This document shows positions 51,801 to 62,484 of a stretch of DNA of 64,000 bases, in pieces. Source of the DNA: Branchipolynoe longqiensis (lineage: Eukaryota > Annelida > Polychaeta > Phyllodocida > Polynoidae). Both the position numbers and the translations under genes were made by a program. The notes beneath the pieces are model-generated. The model saw nothing but the letters and a program-made list of their open reading frames with translations, was not told where the DNA came from and did not search any database. The stretch is taken from positions 101,230,483-101,294,482 of the forward strand of contig CM059190.1 in NCBI GenBank assembly GCA_030323885.1. Reading direction: 5' to 3'. Numbering within the stretch: the stretch's first letter is position 1; each line of letters starts with the position of its first letter.

Positions 51801-54800
51801 CTGTCTGGGACCGATTTTATGGTGCTGCCCCACTGGGAAATCAGGCTTCCTGCACCATGAGCCAATATCCCACTGTCACATTATCCTGACACTGAGCTAA
51901 CCAGTCCTTACCCTATCCTATTAATGCTGAGTACCAGGCTAAGAAGTGACAAGTATCAATTATAAAGTCATTGGTTTAACTCGACCGGGAACCAAACTCC
52001 TGACCTTCCGCACTATACCCATTAGCTTACCATTAGGCCACCACGCTCAGTGGATTTAAAGGCCATGGGGAGGGAGTGCCAGAGCACGGCCATGGGCTCT
52101 TTAAGGGCCTGTCACACTACGACCTATGGCGTTAGCGTATGCCGACCTATGCGCTTTTCGACCAACACGTCGGCATAGGCCGTCATAGGTTACGCATAGG
52201 TTGTATACGCTTTTCATAAGGTCGTCATAGGTCATCGTATGTCGAGTCGCCAACATTTTTTTGTGCATGCTCAAAATTTAAAACATATGCCGGCGTGTGG
52301 CTCATACGTTTCTCATACACTAGACGTACACTAGACATACACCAGCATAGGTTACGCATAAGTTAGGGGTAGGTCGGCATAGGTTAGCCATACGTTGAAC
52401 CTGCATCCTCCGCGTATTTCTGGTGTATATAGCGTACACCTAGCTTACATCTAACGTGCCTCTAGCATGTGCTGGCGTACCCCTAGCGTATTGCGAGCGT
52501 ATGCCCAGCGTGTTGGCTGTCTGTCACACTATGACGTATGTCCTTAGCGTATGCCGACCTATGCAAATTTTGACCAACACATCGGCATATGGCATCATAG
52601 GTTATGTATAGGTTGGGCATAGGTCGAGTATGCCGGCGTAGGTCGCATAGGTCGAGTATGCCGGCGTAGGTCGCCGTATCTCGACCTATTTTTATTTTCA
52701 AATTATTTCGACACGTTACGCACACGGTGCCGCCATACGTCATAGTGTGACAGGGCCTTTATATACCTTTAGTAGGTTACATGTGCATGCTATTTGACGT
52801 TACCTGCAGGGACATCTTTGGACTGTTAGTGTCTGCAGTGTTGTTAGGCGAGTACTCTCCACGCGCTAGGAAAAGCTCAGCATCACTAGTAGCTGGGAGG
52901 CCCTTGTTCCCGTCCAAGTGATAGATGTCGCGCCAGGATTTGCCAGAAGGTGACCATGTTTCCTTAGAAAGTGCATGCGCCTGTCGCTCCCGCACATTGA
53001 GACGCCAAGGACGCTGTTCCTTTAGTGGGATGTACCATGCCAGTCCAGCTGAAAGAAGAAAACTACTTTGGGTAAATATTCAATTAAACTGATGTCAATA
53101 CTTAGATTGTTACAAATTTAATGAATATGGTTAAGGACCAGGAGAGGATATGGATTTTTCACACAGGCTCTTTTTCTTAGTAAGCAGGGTTATTAAAGTC
53201 CCATAATCAGATGAAACCATAGAATGTTGATAACCAAAACACTTGCCTATATTTAATATGTTTAATATTTTGGGGATACATTAGTTGATTAAGCAGGGGA
53301 AATTTCAATCACGGACAATTGGTCTTCTTCATTCCCCTGCTCCATGCCTTATTCTAGTAACGCTGAGCGCCATACTAGATAGCAATAAGTATCAATTTTC
53401 AAGTCATCGGCTTGAATCAGCCAAGGTTAGAACCTGGGGGTTCAAATCCCATGATCTACCAAAAAAACCAGGCGGACGCTCAACTCATTCAGCCATCCCG
53501 GCCAAACCATCCATCTTAGATACTGTTGTACTTATCAAATATAAATTTGTAAGGCACCAAACTAGAAGTGGGATGTGTGTTCAACTGATAACAGAATATC
53601 GAGTAGCTGAAATATTACAGATTTTTCACTGAAAACTCGCTGAAAATACTGTTTTACCACATTTTACTGGATATTCTGGATTCTTCACAGAAGTACATTC
53701 CATCAACATTGCCTAATACCACAAAAGTGAATTATTGACCAAAGGGCTGCTATTTTAAAGATTGTGGCTTCCACCTTTGTAGGGATGTTTTTACTAGATG
53801 AATGCTGGTCATCATGCTCCAGCAGTTTTACCCTTTAATCAAATTTATAATCTGATGAAAGCTTAAACCTTTCTAAACCAATAAACTTAACCCAATTTCA
53901 TCCTAAACATCCAACTTAGACACCGGTGCACTTATTAAACATTTGTTGCTGCGATGAAGGGAAAACTAACTCAACTTAGTAAAACCTGTTTCTGCTGAAG
54001 CCTACAGTTTGTTGTTGCTTTATGCGCTAGGACCATCTAAGGTCATATCAGGACGGGTACCGACTTGTGACAGTGCACACTCATGGCAACTTTATAGTGC
54101 TGCTGCACTGGGAGACCATGCCGCCAGCACCATGACCTGATATCCCACTCAGTCACATTATCCTCACACCGAGCCAACCACTGCTTGCCCTATCCTAATA
54201 ATGCCAAGCGCCTGCCTAGGAAGCGACAAGTATCAATTTTTAAGTCATTGGTTTGACTCGACCAGGGTTCGAACCCCCGATCCCATGGTCTACCAACACG
54301 GGAGACGGATGCTATTAACTCATTCGGCCATCCCGTCTGGTCCCGAGGCCTACACTGTCCAGCATTTTGATATGCACACCAAAAATAATTTATCATATTT
54401 TCACTTCAAATATCTGCACAAAGTTACCCATTTATAATAAAAGTTACTTCAAACTAAGGAATGTAGATTATAACAATCAATCTAATAAATTTATCTATAA
54501 AAAAAACATTGCAAAAACTCAGAGCCATCAAACTATGTAATTTTAAGTACCCACCCTGAGTAGCACGGGTCCGGGTTTTGGCTTCCACCAGGCTTTCTTT
54601 CTCCGGACAATTCCCAGTCTCTGTAGGCACCTGTGTGGAAGCTATCTTTGAAGTTGGGCCTGAAATGGAACTGGATCTGGTTTGGGCTTTCCTTGTCTTT
54701 CCGTTCTCTGGGTGATTCCTAGTCTCCACAGACGCTGGCTCGAAGGCTATTATCTTAGAGGTTGGGTCTGAGGTGGAACCAGATGACCGAATACTACTTC

Positions 54801-57800
54801 CCTTTTTCTCACCCATACCAGGTGCTAACGCAGTATCATGCGTACTGAAACTCGTCTGGACAGCCTCTGACACCATTGTAACATCATTCAGTTTCTGGTG
54901 TCTTGGCGGGGAGATGGAAATAGGTGTGGGAACATTGATTCCAATGTTGCGGAACCCAGGAAGTGCTTGGACAGAGTCATCGCAGCTTGTCCCATGTCCT
55001 GAGGTCATCCTTGAGGTTGATATGCTATCTTGGTCTTCAGTGATCTTGTAGCTTACTGGGGCTTGATCTTTTTTAACACGCTTATTGGTGTCCTTTGTTG
55101 CCCTAGACCGATTCTCTTTGGAGCGTTCTCCAGTAGTGACCTTTTTGTTTGACTGTTGTTTACCACCAGATTCACTCACATTAGACTTCAATTGATCACC
55201 TTCTTGATGCCGGTTGTGCTGCTTGGCTTTTGAACGGACAGTTTTTGGACTAACAGATCTTGAAATAACAGCTTTTGGACTAACAGCTTTTGGATGAACA
55301 GCTTTTGAACTTTTAGGCTTTTCATATTCGATATAAATAGGGGGCCCATAAGACCTCTCTTTCTGACCATATTCATCCTTACGACCAATACCACCACCAG
55401 CTCTTGATGACTTCTTTCCAGTCGGTGATGGAGACCGCACTTTTTTACCTTTGACAGGTGATGGTACAGTCAATTTGTTCTGAGGAGACCTCGGCCACAA
55501 ACTGTTCTTCACAGGGGACTTTGACCTGCGGCCCTTCTGTCGTGATTTCTTTTGCCGCATGGATTTTCCCTTCTTCTTATGGCAACATGCACATACACTG
55601 CTTGAGTAAGAATCTGCCTCACTTTGTTGGGGCGTGGTCTCATCATGTGTTGTAGTGCACACAGTAGATGGTGGTGTACTAAAATCATTAATAGGTGTGT
55701 TGCAACTTTCCTCAGAATTGCTTACTATAATATGTATACCTGGAGAGATGGCGGTAACTTCGGACCCAAGGCTCCAATCCTCAGTAGAAATGGTACCCTT
55801 TGTGCTTGATGGCGTGCTTGTTCCTTTGGCATCTGTAAATGATGGATCCCATTTTACATGACTGGAATCACTTGCTGCATTCGATGTGTTGCTGTCCAAG
55901 TCACGTGATCTGTCCGTGCTTTGAGTCAAATCAGAGTCTTGGTGCTGGATGTCATGCTTGCTTTTTTCTACCCCATGCATAACTTTCCATTCGAGCTCTT
56001 GCAGCTTACGGATCTTACGAAGGCGGCGCCGTTCACGACGCTTCTCCTTTTCATGCTTCTGTCGTTGACGTAAAATCCGTGCTTGTAATTTGATGAGCTT
56101 GGGGTTATCAGGGGATTGTTGTAGAAAGGAGGTGGTGTCACTGCTTATGATATCAGTCATATTGTTCGATTCCTGTGTTGTGTCCTCCGGGATTGACTGG
56201 AGTGTTCCGTCTTCTCTTGTTACAGAGTCTGTTTGGGACCTCTCGGTGGACACATCTGTAGTGGATTCGGAGAAGGTGACAGATCGGCCACTTGTATTTG
56301 ATGGACTGGGTGATACTTTCTTACTGGCCCTGAAGGAAAGCGATAAAAATAAATGTATAATTAAATGAAATCTATATATAAATTTTCCCTTCTGTTTGAC
56401 AAGGATATATCATATAGATAATACTTGCATTTAATCTTTTACCTCACCATAAAATCTTGTGTTCGATATTCTTACTCAATAAATTATCTAGATGTGTCTC
56501 CCCAATCCTGGTCAAACCACCAATGAATAGGGAAGTCAGATGAATTACTGGTTATTTGAAGTAATGTGGAGGGAGTGTTTGTTGGGGTTTTACATCCTAG
56601 CAACATCTAAGGTCATATCAGGACAGGACAGTGCCAGTGAAGGGGAAACAGTCAAACAGGGATACAGGAATAGAATGGGAGAAATCCTACAAAAAGTCAA
56701 GGTAAGCCTCACAAACACTAAAGAATAGAAACCAAAATTAATAACCAAAATAAAGTAAATATAAAATAGACACAGTAAACCCAAGCAAGCAAAACAGCAA
56801 AATAACTTATTAATTATGTATGAAACTATATAACAAAACAGGGCATATGTACTGTATGCACCAGCCCATATGCCCATAAAACAATCTAAACAAAGTTAAA
56901 AACTCGCGAAATCTAATAAACGCCAAACCTAAAGGTAAAGAAAGATGGTAGATGAAATTGAATGCAGGCTGGGAAGGGGCACGCACTTTGCCCACCTAAA
57001 CTGCCAGAGTGCATCCAATAAAATAGACACAATAAAAATGCACCTAAAAAATGAAAATCTTGATGTTTTAACACTGTCAGAAACATGGTTCACTGAGAGA
57101 CATCAAGACAACACCCTCAACATAGAAGGATATAGGCTTGTACGTAATGACAGACAGCAAATGAATATAGCAAACATAACAAAAAAAGGTGGTGTTGCAA
57201 TCTACTGCAAAACCTCAAAAAATCTAGACACTGAGGCCCTAAAAATAGCAAACAACTCAAATGAACACCTGGAGCTACTATGGTGCCTAATAACAAATGA
57301 GAAGCAGGCTAACATAGCCATAGCAAGCCTCTACAGACCACCATCCGGGGATACTGAAACATTCCTTGAAACTCTAGAGAAAAGTATAAATACAGTGAGA
57401 AAACTAACAAATGCAGAAATCTTTTTGCTAGGGGACTTCAACATAAACTACAGTAGCAACGACAAAAATAAACTAAAGCTACAAACCACTATCAAAATCC
57501 TAGGGCTACAGCAACTTATTACAGACAGCACAAGACTAGGAAACAATAGCTCAACAATTGATCTAATACTAACCAACTCAAACCATGCCACAAAATGGGG
57601 CACTAGAAGCTGGGGTATAAGTGACCATGAGCTAATATATGTAACGAGGAAAAAACTCAAAAGCACAAGCCAATATAAATATAAGATGGGCAGATCCCTA
57701 AAAAACTACTCAAAAGAAACACTACAAAACCACCTATATGAAAATATAGACAACCTCACAACAGACAGAGATGACCCTGATATCTACTGGAATGACATTG

Positions 57801-60800
57801 TCACAGAAATAAAACAATCATTAGATGAGATGTGTCCCATAAAGAAACTAAAAATACAGAGAAACCAAGACCCGTGGGTAGACAGGGAACTGTTAACGCA
57901 TATCGCAACAAAACGAAGGTTAGGTGACAATGTGAAACGTACTAAAGACCCAGAGGATAAAAGGGCCTATAATACTGCCAGAAACAACTCCCTCAAAGCA
58001 GTAAGGACAGCAAGAAAGAAATATATAATAAAACAAGACAAGGACTGGGGAAGCAACGCAAATAAGTTCTGGAAAAATCTAAGCTTACTATTCCCCCAAA
58101 ATAAGATAGAAGAACGGATAAGCTTCCAGGATAAGGATGGAAATACGCACACAGATAGCGATGCAGCAAACAAACTAAATACACACTTTGCCACGGTAGG
58201 ACAAAGGTTATCAAAGAAATTCACAAGAATCTGGGAAAACAAGTCAGAAAATATCCAGGATGAAATCCCCACCTGCAAAACTGACCTAAAAGAACTAACA
58301 CAGCTAATAAATGACATAGATGAAAACAAACCAAGTGGGACCGATGCAATCCCCACAAAAATACTAAAAGAGGCACTCCAAGCCATCCCAGATACCATGG
58401 TCGACCTGTTCAACATATCATTTGAGCAGGGACACTTCATCACAGCATGGAAGATGGCAACCATCACCCCCATATACAAAAGTGGTGACAAACAAAACAT
58501 GGGGAACTACAGACCAATATCAATCTTGCAAACACCAGACAAGCTAATTGAAAAAATATTCCACAGGCACATAAATGAGCACCTGGAAAAAACCAATATA
58601 CTAAACAAGAGGCAAGGAGGTTTCAGAAAACTCCACTCCACATCAAAAACAATAGCAAACCTAACAAGTGATGTGCTGGCATCATTGAACCAAAAGAAAT
58701 TAGTTGGAGCAGCCTTCATCGACTTCAGCAAAGCCTTTGACACTGTAGACCACAGCATATTAATAAGAAAATTAAACAACATGGGCATTAAATCCAAATC
58801 AATAAACTGGCTAAAATGCTACCTAAACAACAGGCAGCAAAAAACTAAAGTAAATGGTACACTCTCAGACCAACAAACTATCACCTGTGGTGTACCCCAA
58901 GGATCAGTCCTGGGACCACTATTATTTATACTATACATAAATGACCTAGAAAAATGGCTGGAGACAGAATGTCTCCAGCTATATGCGGATGACATTGTCA
59001 TATATGCAGAAGGAAGCACAGTAGAGGAGGTAGCAACCAAACTGAACAACCTCCTGCTAAAGCTGGACAGCTGGTGTGAATCCAATAAAATAACCATCAA
59101 TGCAAATAAATCTAAAACAGTACTCTTCTCACATACAGCAATCACAGGAAGAAACCTACAATGCACACTAGGAAACCAAACACTGGAAAGTGTAAATCAC
59201 TACAAATACCTAGGCCTAGAACTAGATAGCCAGCTAAACTACAATCTGTGTGTAACAAAAATCATACAAAAAGTAAATCACAAACTATGGCTATTTGCTA
59301 AACTAAGAAACTATATGACACAAGATATGTCAATAAAAATCTTCAAAGGCATGGTACTCCCCTACTTTGACTATGGGGATGTAATCTACATGGGTGCTAA
59401 AAAAGAGCTACTTAAAAAATTGCAGATACTACAAAATAGGGCCCTGAAAATATGCCTGAAACTAGACAAACTACACCCCACTTATGACCTACACAAAAGA
59501 ACTAAAGTAAAGCTACTAGAAAACAGAAGGATAATCCACCTAAAAACATTAGAATATGGATATAGCCAAGACATTAAGCGTCTAACCCAACCACTAAGGG
59601 ACACCAGGGTAAGCAAGACACCACTACTGAGAGAGACCAGAAGCCAGATCAAAGCCCATGAAAGGAGCACACTGGAAATGGCCGCCAAGGCATGGAATGC
59701 GCAAACGGTGAAAGAAAGACAAATCCCTGACCTAAAAACGTACAAAAAATATCTGTGCAAAATATAAACTGGGAACCCCAACTGAACTGCACCACAAGGG
59801 GGCAGGTGATATGTCACGGCCCACAAACTGGACAGCCCAGGGCGGGATAACCGGAAATATATAATCCAGATAACATATCCAACAACAATATAAATCAAAT
59901 CAATTTCAAACAAACATAACTCAACCACCTATTACGTACAAGCTTATGGACATGTAAATAAAATAGGCTAGTATAGAATTAAGTAGAAAAAAGCGGAAAA
60001 CTCTTCCCAAGAAAACCCAAAAAAACTCATAGAACCTTAAGAAAACAACTAACATAGTAATAAGAATAGAACAAAAATACAATGCCAAGAGGGCCCCAAA
60101 AAACTAACATAGCCTACTAAACGTACCAACATACTATCTATCTGCTACTGAAATGCAGACAATCAAATAACTTATCAGCAGCTACTGTTTGGTAAGACAA
60201 CACAAACACTACAGCTGGCCAGCATTGAAAACAAGCCTGGGTACCTAGGCTTACATGCTATGGACAGAATAAATACAGGGGCTCAATAAAAAAAATTTTT
60301 TTAACTTGTTACAATGCGCATGCATGGTGACTTTATAGTGCTGCCCCACTGGAAGACCAAGTCACCATCACCATGACCCGATATCTCACTCAGTCATATT
60401 ATCCCAATACTGATATATAGTGATAACATACCTGGACCTCCTGTCTGCCTCGTCTGGTAGGCTGTCATCATTATAGGAGCTACCCTGGCCGTAACGTCTA
60501 CTGCTATTCTCCTCTTCGTTATAGCGTGGCGGTAGCCGGCGATCACCTGCTAAGTGCCTTTGTGAGGAGGCTACCTCTTTTGTAACATGTTGAACAGGGT
60601 TCTTAATGAGGCTAGAGAGTTTGTTAATGTCAACTTCCCGGCTGCTGCCATTGTCATCGCTCTTGTCTGTACTCCGCTGTTGAAATTTCTCCCACAGTGC
60701 ATTAACATCAAGGGTGCTGTCTCTTGTATCCGTGGATAGTTCCAGGTTCTTGTTTCGTACCAGACGACGTTCTTGCTCTTTCTGTGCAGCACGCGCCAAC

Positions 60801-62484
60801 TCAGAAGCACTGGCCTTAGTGGCATTGTCTGAACGGATTGAATCCTTTGGAGATTTCCGCCCGCCTTTCTGTGCAGGTGATCTGGACTTGGTGTACGAGG
60901 AAACTAAAGCTGGGGTCAGTTGGAGAGATTGAGATCCAGAACAAAGCGGTGATGTTGATGATGACGGCATTTGGGGATGCGAGTGCTGGTGACTTTGGTA
61001 TCGATTATCCAATACCTGCACTGCATCGGCTGTAGTCGCTGTGTGTTCCGGGATGGTTCCTCGGGATGGAGGCTGAATAACCTGATGTGCCGGAGACACT
61101 GTCCAGGCTGTCCTGCGAGTTGGAGAAATAGAGCCACGGCCATAGGGAATGGGTGGTGTTGGTGCTCGCATAGGAGAAACTGAGTGGTTGTGACTCTTTT
61201 GAATTTTCTGAGAAGAACCTTGATCTTCTGTCTCATATCTAGTGTTGATTAATAATGGACTTATTCCGCTTGGAGTTGTTCGAGAATTGCCTACCCTGCC
61301 CCTGGGTGGAAGTGGGCTTCTACTTCTAGATGGAGATGCTTCCCACATAACTCTGTCCAGCGGGCTATCTGTGAAGGTCACTGATCCTGGGGATTTACGT
61401 GAGCTGTTTCTGTGCGCAGTGGAGATAGGTAAACTGTTTGAAACATTCACAGTTTCGATTTCTTTGTCTTCCACCTGAAAGGAATTTGGAATTATTATTT
61501 CAGGCCTGATAAAACAGAACAAGCATTAAATGTAAATAATTCATCTTTACTTATTTTAATCTAGGATATTATATGTACAGCTAGTAAGAATTGCACACAA
61601 ATCACATTACCACTGTGTAGTGAAAAGAGCATACTCATCTCACCAGCATAGAATTCCAGTATAGGCTATTTTGATTGCAATTCATTCACACCACTAAAAT
61701 AAATGTAAACTTGAAGCATGAGCGATAAAGTACCCACCTGACTGTCCTGAAAGTTTGCTTCCTCCATGGTGTGGACCTCGTCTCCAGGGTAAGGCTGCAA
61801 GCGTGATGTCATGTCATCCTCTATGCTACGCAATTGCTTGCGGTATCTGGTAGTGACCAGCAGTTCAGATTCCTGCATCATGCTAGCTTGCTGGAAGCTG
61901 CCTGGCGTAGATTGCCCAGATTCATTCGGACTGAATGACGCTTGTGACTGCTGGATGTGCTGATAATCCATGGAGAAGTGTTCCTGCAAGCGTGGACCTA
62001 CCGAATCATAGGATCTGTTGGCATTCAGTCGACGCGGTGATGCGAAAGTGATATCTGATTGAGTGGTATCTACAAATCGCTGAGAATTTAGATTCAAAGG
62101 AGGTGGACGATGCTCAGTCTTGCGGTTTTTGTAGCGCTCTGATACCGCAACCACTGGCATGTTGCTGTGGAACCGAACTGGCTCTTGCTGATATTCTGCC
62201 ATATAACGCATCTCATGTTCTTCCCCTTGTGAGTACTTCATCCACCGTCCACCTTCTAGATCCTCATTCACAAAGCGTGTGCGATGCTGAGATTGCTCAG
62301 TGGACCGCCCCTGCCCTGCTGAGGGACCAGCCTGAGGACTAGTCACAGTACTGTCCGTGCTGGCATCAGACACCTCATGTTGTCCACTGCTGTTATGGAA
62401 GCTGCGGTTCATTGCAGCAAGATCGGACACTTCTGTTAGCGTCTTATCTTCAAAAGAGCTAACGTCCTGTTGTTTAGCATCTTC
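48715..62484 (-). CDS. ALMS-motif centrosomal protein gene, 7 visible exons, both ends incomplete
   Basis: Exons read join 62484-61738, 61474-60432, 56329-54555, 53048-52804, 51157-50983, 50698-50635 and 48814-48715, about 1,380 codons, with compatible phases at all junctions. The first three long exons are Ser/Pro/basic-rich and look disordered. A short Arg/Lys/Glu-rich predicted coiled coil (QARILRQRQKHEKEKRRERR) opens the third. The C-terminal part has AWYIPLKEQRPWR, then QEAFERKQQDFISVSRERQK, then MTKKEMKDLTNK...EVRRHQYDAQREQVYRANRLR. This order resembles, from memory, the C-terminus of ALMS1, C10orf90 and CEP295, which act at centrosomes/basal bodies. Upstream exons lie beyond 64000. The stop exon is to the left of 48715 and was not found. 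Which of the three paralogues it is closest to cannot be told here. Confidence 0.78.
48929..50008. repeat. ~164-bp tandem repeat, seven units, in ALMS-family intron
   Basis: Units start around CCTAGTGTTACTGCCATAAT and include TTGACTAATGATATACAAAG and ACATGTATCAATAATCAGTC. Starts near 48931, 49088, 49252, 49416, 49580, 49743 and 49903. Confidence 0.92.
50012..50218. mobile_element. pogo/Tigger-like MITE pair sharing CAGTAAAACCTCTCTAA ends
   Basis: A 25-bp perfect hairpin (GGTCGGTCAATTTAGAGAGG against its inverse at 50047-50072) with TA at the join, and a second terminus at 50197-50217. CAGTAAAACCTC-type ends with TA are usual for pogo-group MITEs. Confidence 0.65.
50292..50420 (+). mobile_element. 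SINE family 1, head and body fragment
   Basis: Degenerate box B (GGGGTTCAAATCTGGGCGAG) followed by AATTAATACTTGTCACTACC and CTAGCCTGACGCGTGGCATT. It lies in the ALMS-family gene intron. Confidence 0.7.
50635..50698 (-). CDS. ALMS motif exon, first half
   Basis: 64 bases, phase 1 to 2, acceptor CTTGTTTTCAG, donor AACAA|GTAAGT. It reads NLFHPKKRMMTKKEMKDLTN. This corresponds to the '(I/M)SKKEM...' start of the ALMS motif. Confidence 0.78.
50983..51157 (-). CDS. ALMS-family gene, LQEAF exon
   Basis: About 175 bases, phase 0 to 1, acceptor TTATTGCAG. It encodes EAFERKQQDFISVSRERQKH, then LILKAEERRIQALHTQHRHQ, LFCIERK, a conserved helix of the family. Two donors give the needed phase (GTACAC at 50982, or GTGGTA three bases earlier), so the 3' end is uncertain by one codon. 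Confidence 0.78.
51385..52050 (-). mobile_element. SINE nested within a SINE
   Basis: An outer copy occupies 51385-51460 and 51812-52050; a full-length inner copy lies at about 51462-51810. ATTTTAT-type sequence flanks the inner copy on both sides (about 51457 and 51815). The outer copy resumes at GTGCTGCCCCACTGGGAAAT exactly where it stopped. Confidence 0.82.
52104..52758. mobile_element. MITE, AGGGCCTGTCACACTACGAC family, TTA target duplication
   Basis: TIR AGGGCCTGTCACACTACGAC and inverse at 52739-52758, flanked by TTA at 52101-52103 and 52759-52761 as in PIF/Harbinger. Interior is rich in CGGCATAGG/GTATGCCG words. It lies in an ALMS-family intron. Confidence 0.8.
52804..53048 (-). CDS. 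ALMS-family gene, exon with W-P-W motif before ALMS domain
   Basis: 245 bases, phase 1 to 0, acceptor TTTCTTTCAG, donor CAG|GTAACG. It reads GLAWYIPLKEQRPWRLNVRE and ends NSPKMSLQ, joining directly to EAFERKQQDF. The AWxxPL...PW block before the LQEAF segment looks like the C-terminal region of the ALMS family (remembered similarity). Confidence 0.8.
53300..53520 (-). mobile_element. SINE family 1, head and body fragment
   Basis: Plus-sense GAGCGCCATACTAGATAGCA, then TTTCAAGTCATCGGCTTGAA and box B-like remnants. Diverged copy. Confidence 0.65.
54007..54347 (-). mobile_element. SINE family 1, full length with target duplication, inside an older repeat
   Basis: Tail, centre (CTTTATAGTGCTGCTGCACT), body and head (GACTCGACCAGGGTTCGAAC) in plus sense. 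GCCTACA at 54000-54006 and 54348-54354 is the duplication. It split an AT-rich dispersed repeat also seen at 6360-6600 and 31550-31820. Confidence 0.85.
54555..56329 (-). CDS. ALMS-family gene, long central exon
   Basis: 1775 bases, phase 2 to 1, acceptor CTTTCCTTCAG|GGCC, donor CAGG|GTGGGT. It contains a basic coiled-coil segment, a CACCHKKKGKS knot and a short internal tandem repeat of the type PKAV(S/I) (KAVHPKAVSPKAVISRSVSP) that probably arose by local duplication. The open frame shown from 56253 begins on GTG; the true exon extends to 56329. Confidence 0.78.
56585..56628 (-). mobile_element. Left piece of a SINE interrupted by the LINE
   Basis: Tail block TCCTAGCAACATCTAAGGTC up to TATCAGGACA. 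The continuation is found beyond the LINE at 60301. Confidence 0.8.
56629..60300 (+). mobile_element. Full-length single-ORF LINE (CR1/L2/Jockey-like group), inserted in a SINE
   Basis: About 3.7 kb: a roughly 315-bp leader, one 940-codon ORF, and a 3'UTR of about 530 bp ending in an A/T-rich tail. The 3'UTR matches the truncated copy at 40470-40860. The two halves of one minus-oriented SINE flank it (56585-56628 and 60301-60416). It lies antisense to, and inside an intron of, the ALMS-family gene. Exact 5' end and target duplication are unclear; GACAGTGC/TACAATGC is a weak candidate. Confidence 0.85.
56945..59767 (+). CDS. LINE ORF: endonuclease plus reverse transcriptase
   Basis: 940 codons with no stop or frameshift. 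Residues about 15-235 are an APE-type endonuclease: LNCQSASNKID, LSETWF, ASLYRPPSG, LGDFNINYSS, SWGISDHELI (catalytic E, D-N and SDH). Residues about 490-760 are RT: NYRPISIL, GFRKLHST, AAFIDFSKAFDTVDH, CGVPQGSVLGPLLF and LYADDIVIY (catalytic YADD). The C-terminus has the 'RALKICLKLDKLHPTYDLH' type thumb typical of CR1/L2/Jockey LINEs. No ORF1 is present in the leader. Intactness suggests recent activity. Confidence 0.92.
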   Translation: MVDEIECRLGRGTHFAHLNCQSASNKIDTIKMHLKNENLDVLTLSETWFTERHQDNTLNIEGYRLVRNDRQQMNIANITKKGGVAIYCKTSKNLDTEALKIANNSNEHLELLWCLITNEKQANIAIASLYRPPSGDTETFLETLEKSINTVRKLTNAEIFLLGDFNINYSSNDKNKLKLQTTIKILGLQQLITDSTRLGNNSSTIDLILTNSNHATKWGTRSWGISDHELIYVTRKKLKSTSQYKYKMGRSLKNYSKETLQNHLYENIDNLTTDRDDPDIYWNDIVTEIKQSLDEMCPIKKLKIQRNQDPWVDRELLTHIATKRRLGDNVKRTKDPEDKRAYNTARNNSLKAVRTARKKYIIKQDKDWGSNANKFWKNLSLLFPQNKIEERISFQDKDGNTHTDSDAANKLNTHFATVGQRLSKKFTRIWENKSENIQDEIPTCKTDLKELTQLINDIDENKPSGTDAIPTKILKEALQAIPDTMVDLFNISFEQGHFITAWKMATITPIYKSGDKQNMGNYRPISILQTPDKLIEKIFHRHINEHLEKTNILNKRQGGFRKLHSTSKTIANLTSDVLASLNQKKLVGAAFIDFSKAFDTVDHSILIRKLNNMGIKSKSINWLKCYLNNRQQKTKVNGTLSDQQTITCGVPQGSVLGPLLFILYINDLEKWLETECLQLYADDIVIYAEGSTVEEVATKLNNLLLKLDSWCESNKITINANKSKTVLFSHTAITGRNLQCTLGNQTLESVNHYKYLGLELDSQLNYNLCVTKIIQKVNHKLWLFAKLRNYMTQDMSIKIFKGMVLPYFDYGDVIYMGAKKELLKKLQILQNRALKICLKLDKLHPTYDLHKRTKVKLLENRRIIHLKTLEYGYSQDIKRLTQPLRDTRVSKTPLLRETRSQIKAHERSTLEMAAKAWNAQTVKERQIPDLKTYKKYLCKI
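60301..60416 (-). mobile_element. Right piece of the SINE interrupted by the LINE
   Basis: Resumes with AACTTGTTACAATGCGCATG and continues through GTGCTGCCCCACTGGAAGAC to ACTCAGTCATATTATCCC. It ends about 15 bp before the ALMS-family exon at 60432. Confidence 0.8.
60432..61474 (-). CDS. ALMS-family gene, Ser/Pro/Arg-rich exon
   Basis: 1043 bases, phase 0 to 2, acceptor CCTTTCAG|GTGGAAG, donor AG|GTATGT. It contains SP and RSRSP-type clusters (SPSRSRSPLPPRGRVG) and an E/R-rich stretch (ARAAQKEQERRLVRNKN). It joins in frame to the exon across the LINE-containing intron. Confidence 0.75.
61738..62484 (-). CDS. ALMS-family gene, exon with disordered Ser/Gln-rich region
   Basis: 249 codons, phase 0 to 0. 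The acceptor is CTGAAACTCTGTTGCAG with a pyrimidine-rich tract, the donor CAG|GTGGGT. No domain is recognised; the sequence is rich in Ser, Gln, Arg and Thr. The open frame upstream to 62544 starts on GTG, so a spliced-in exon is more likely than a first exon. Confidence 0.75.
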
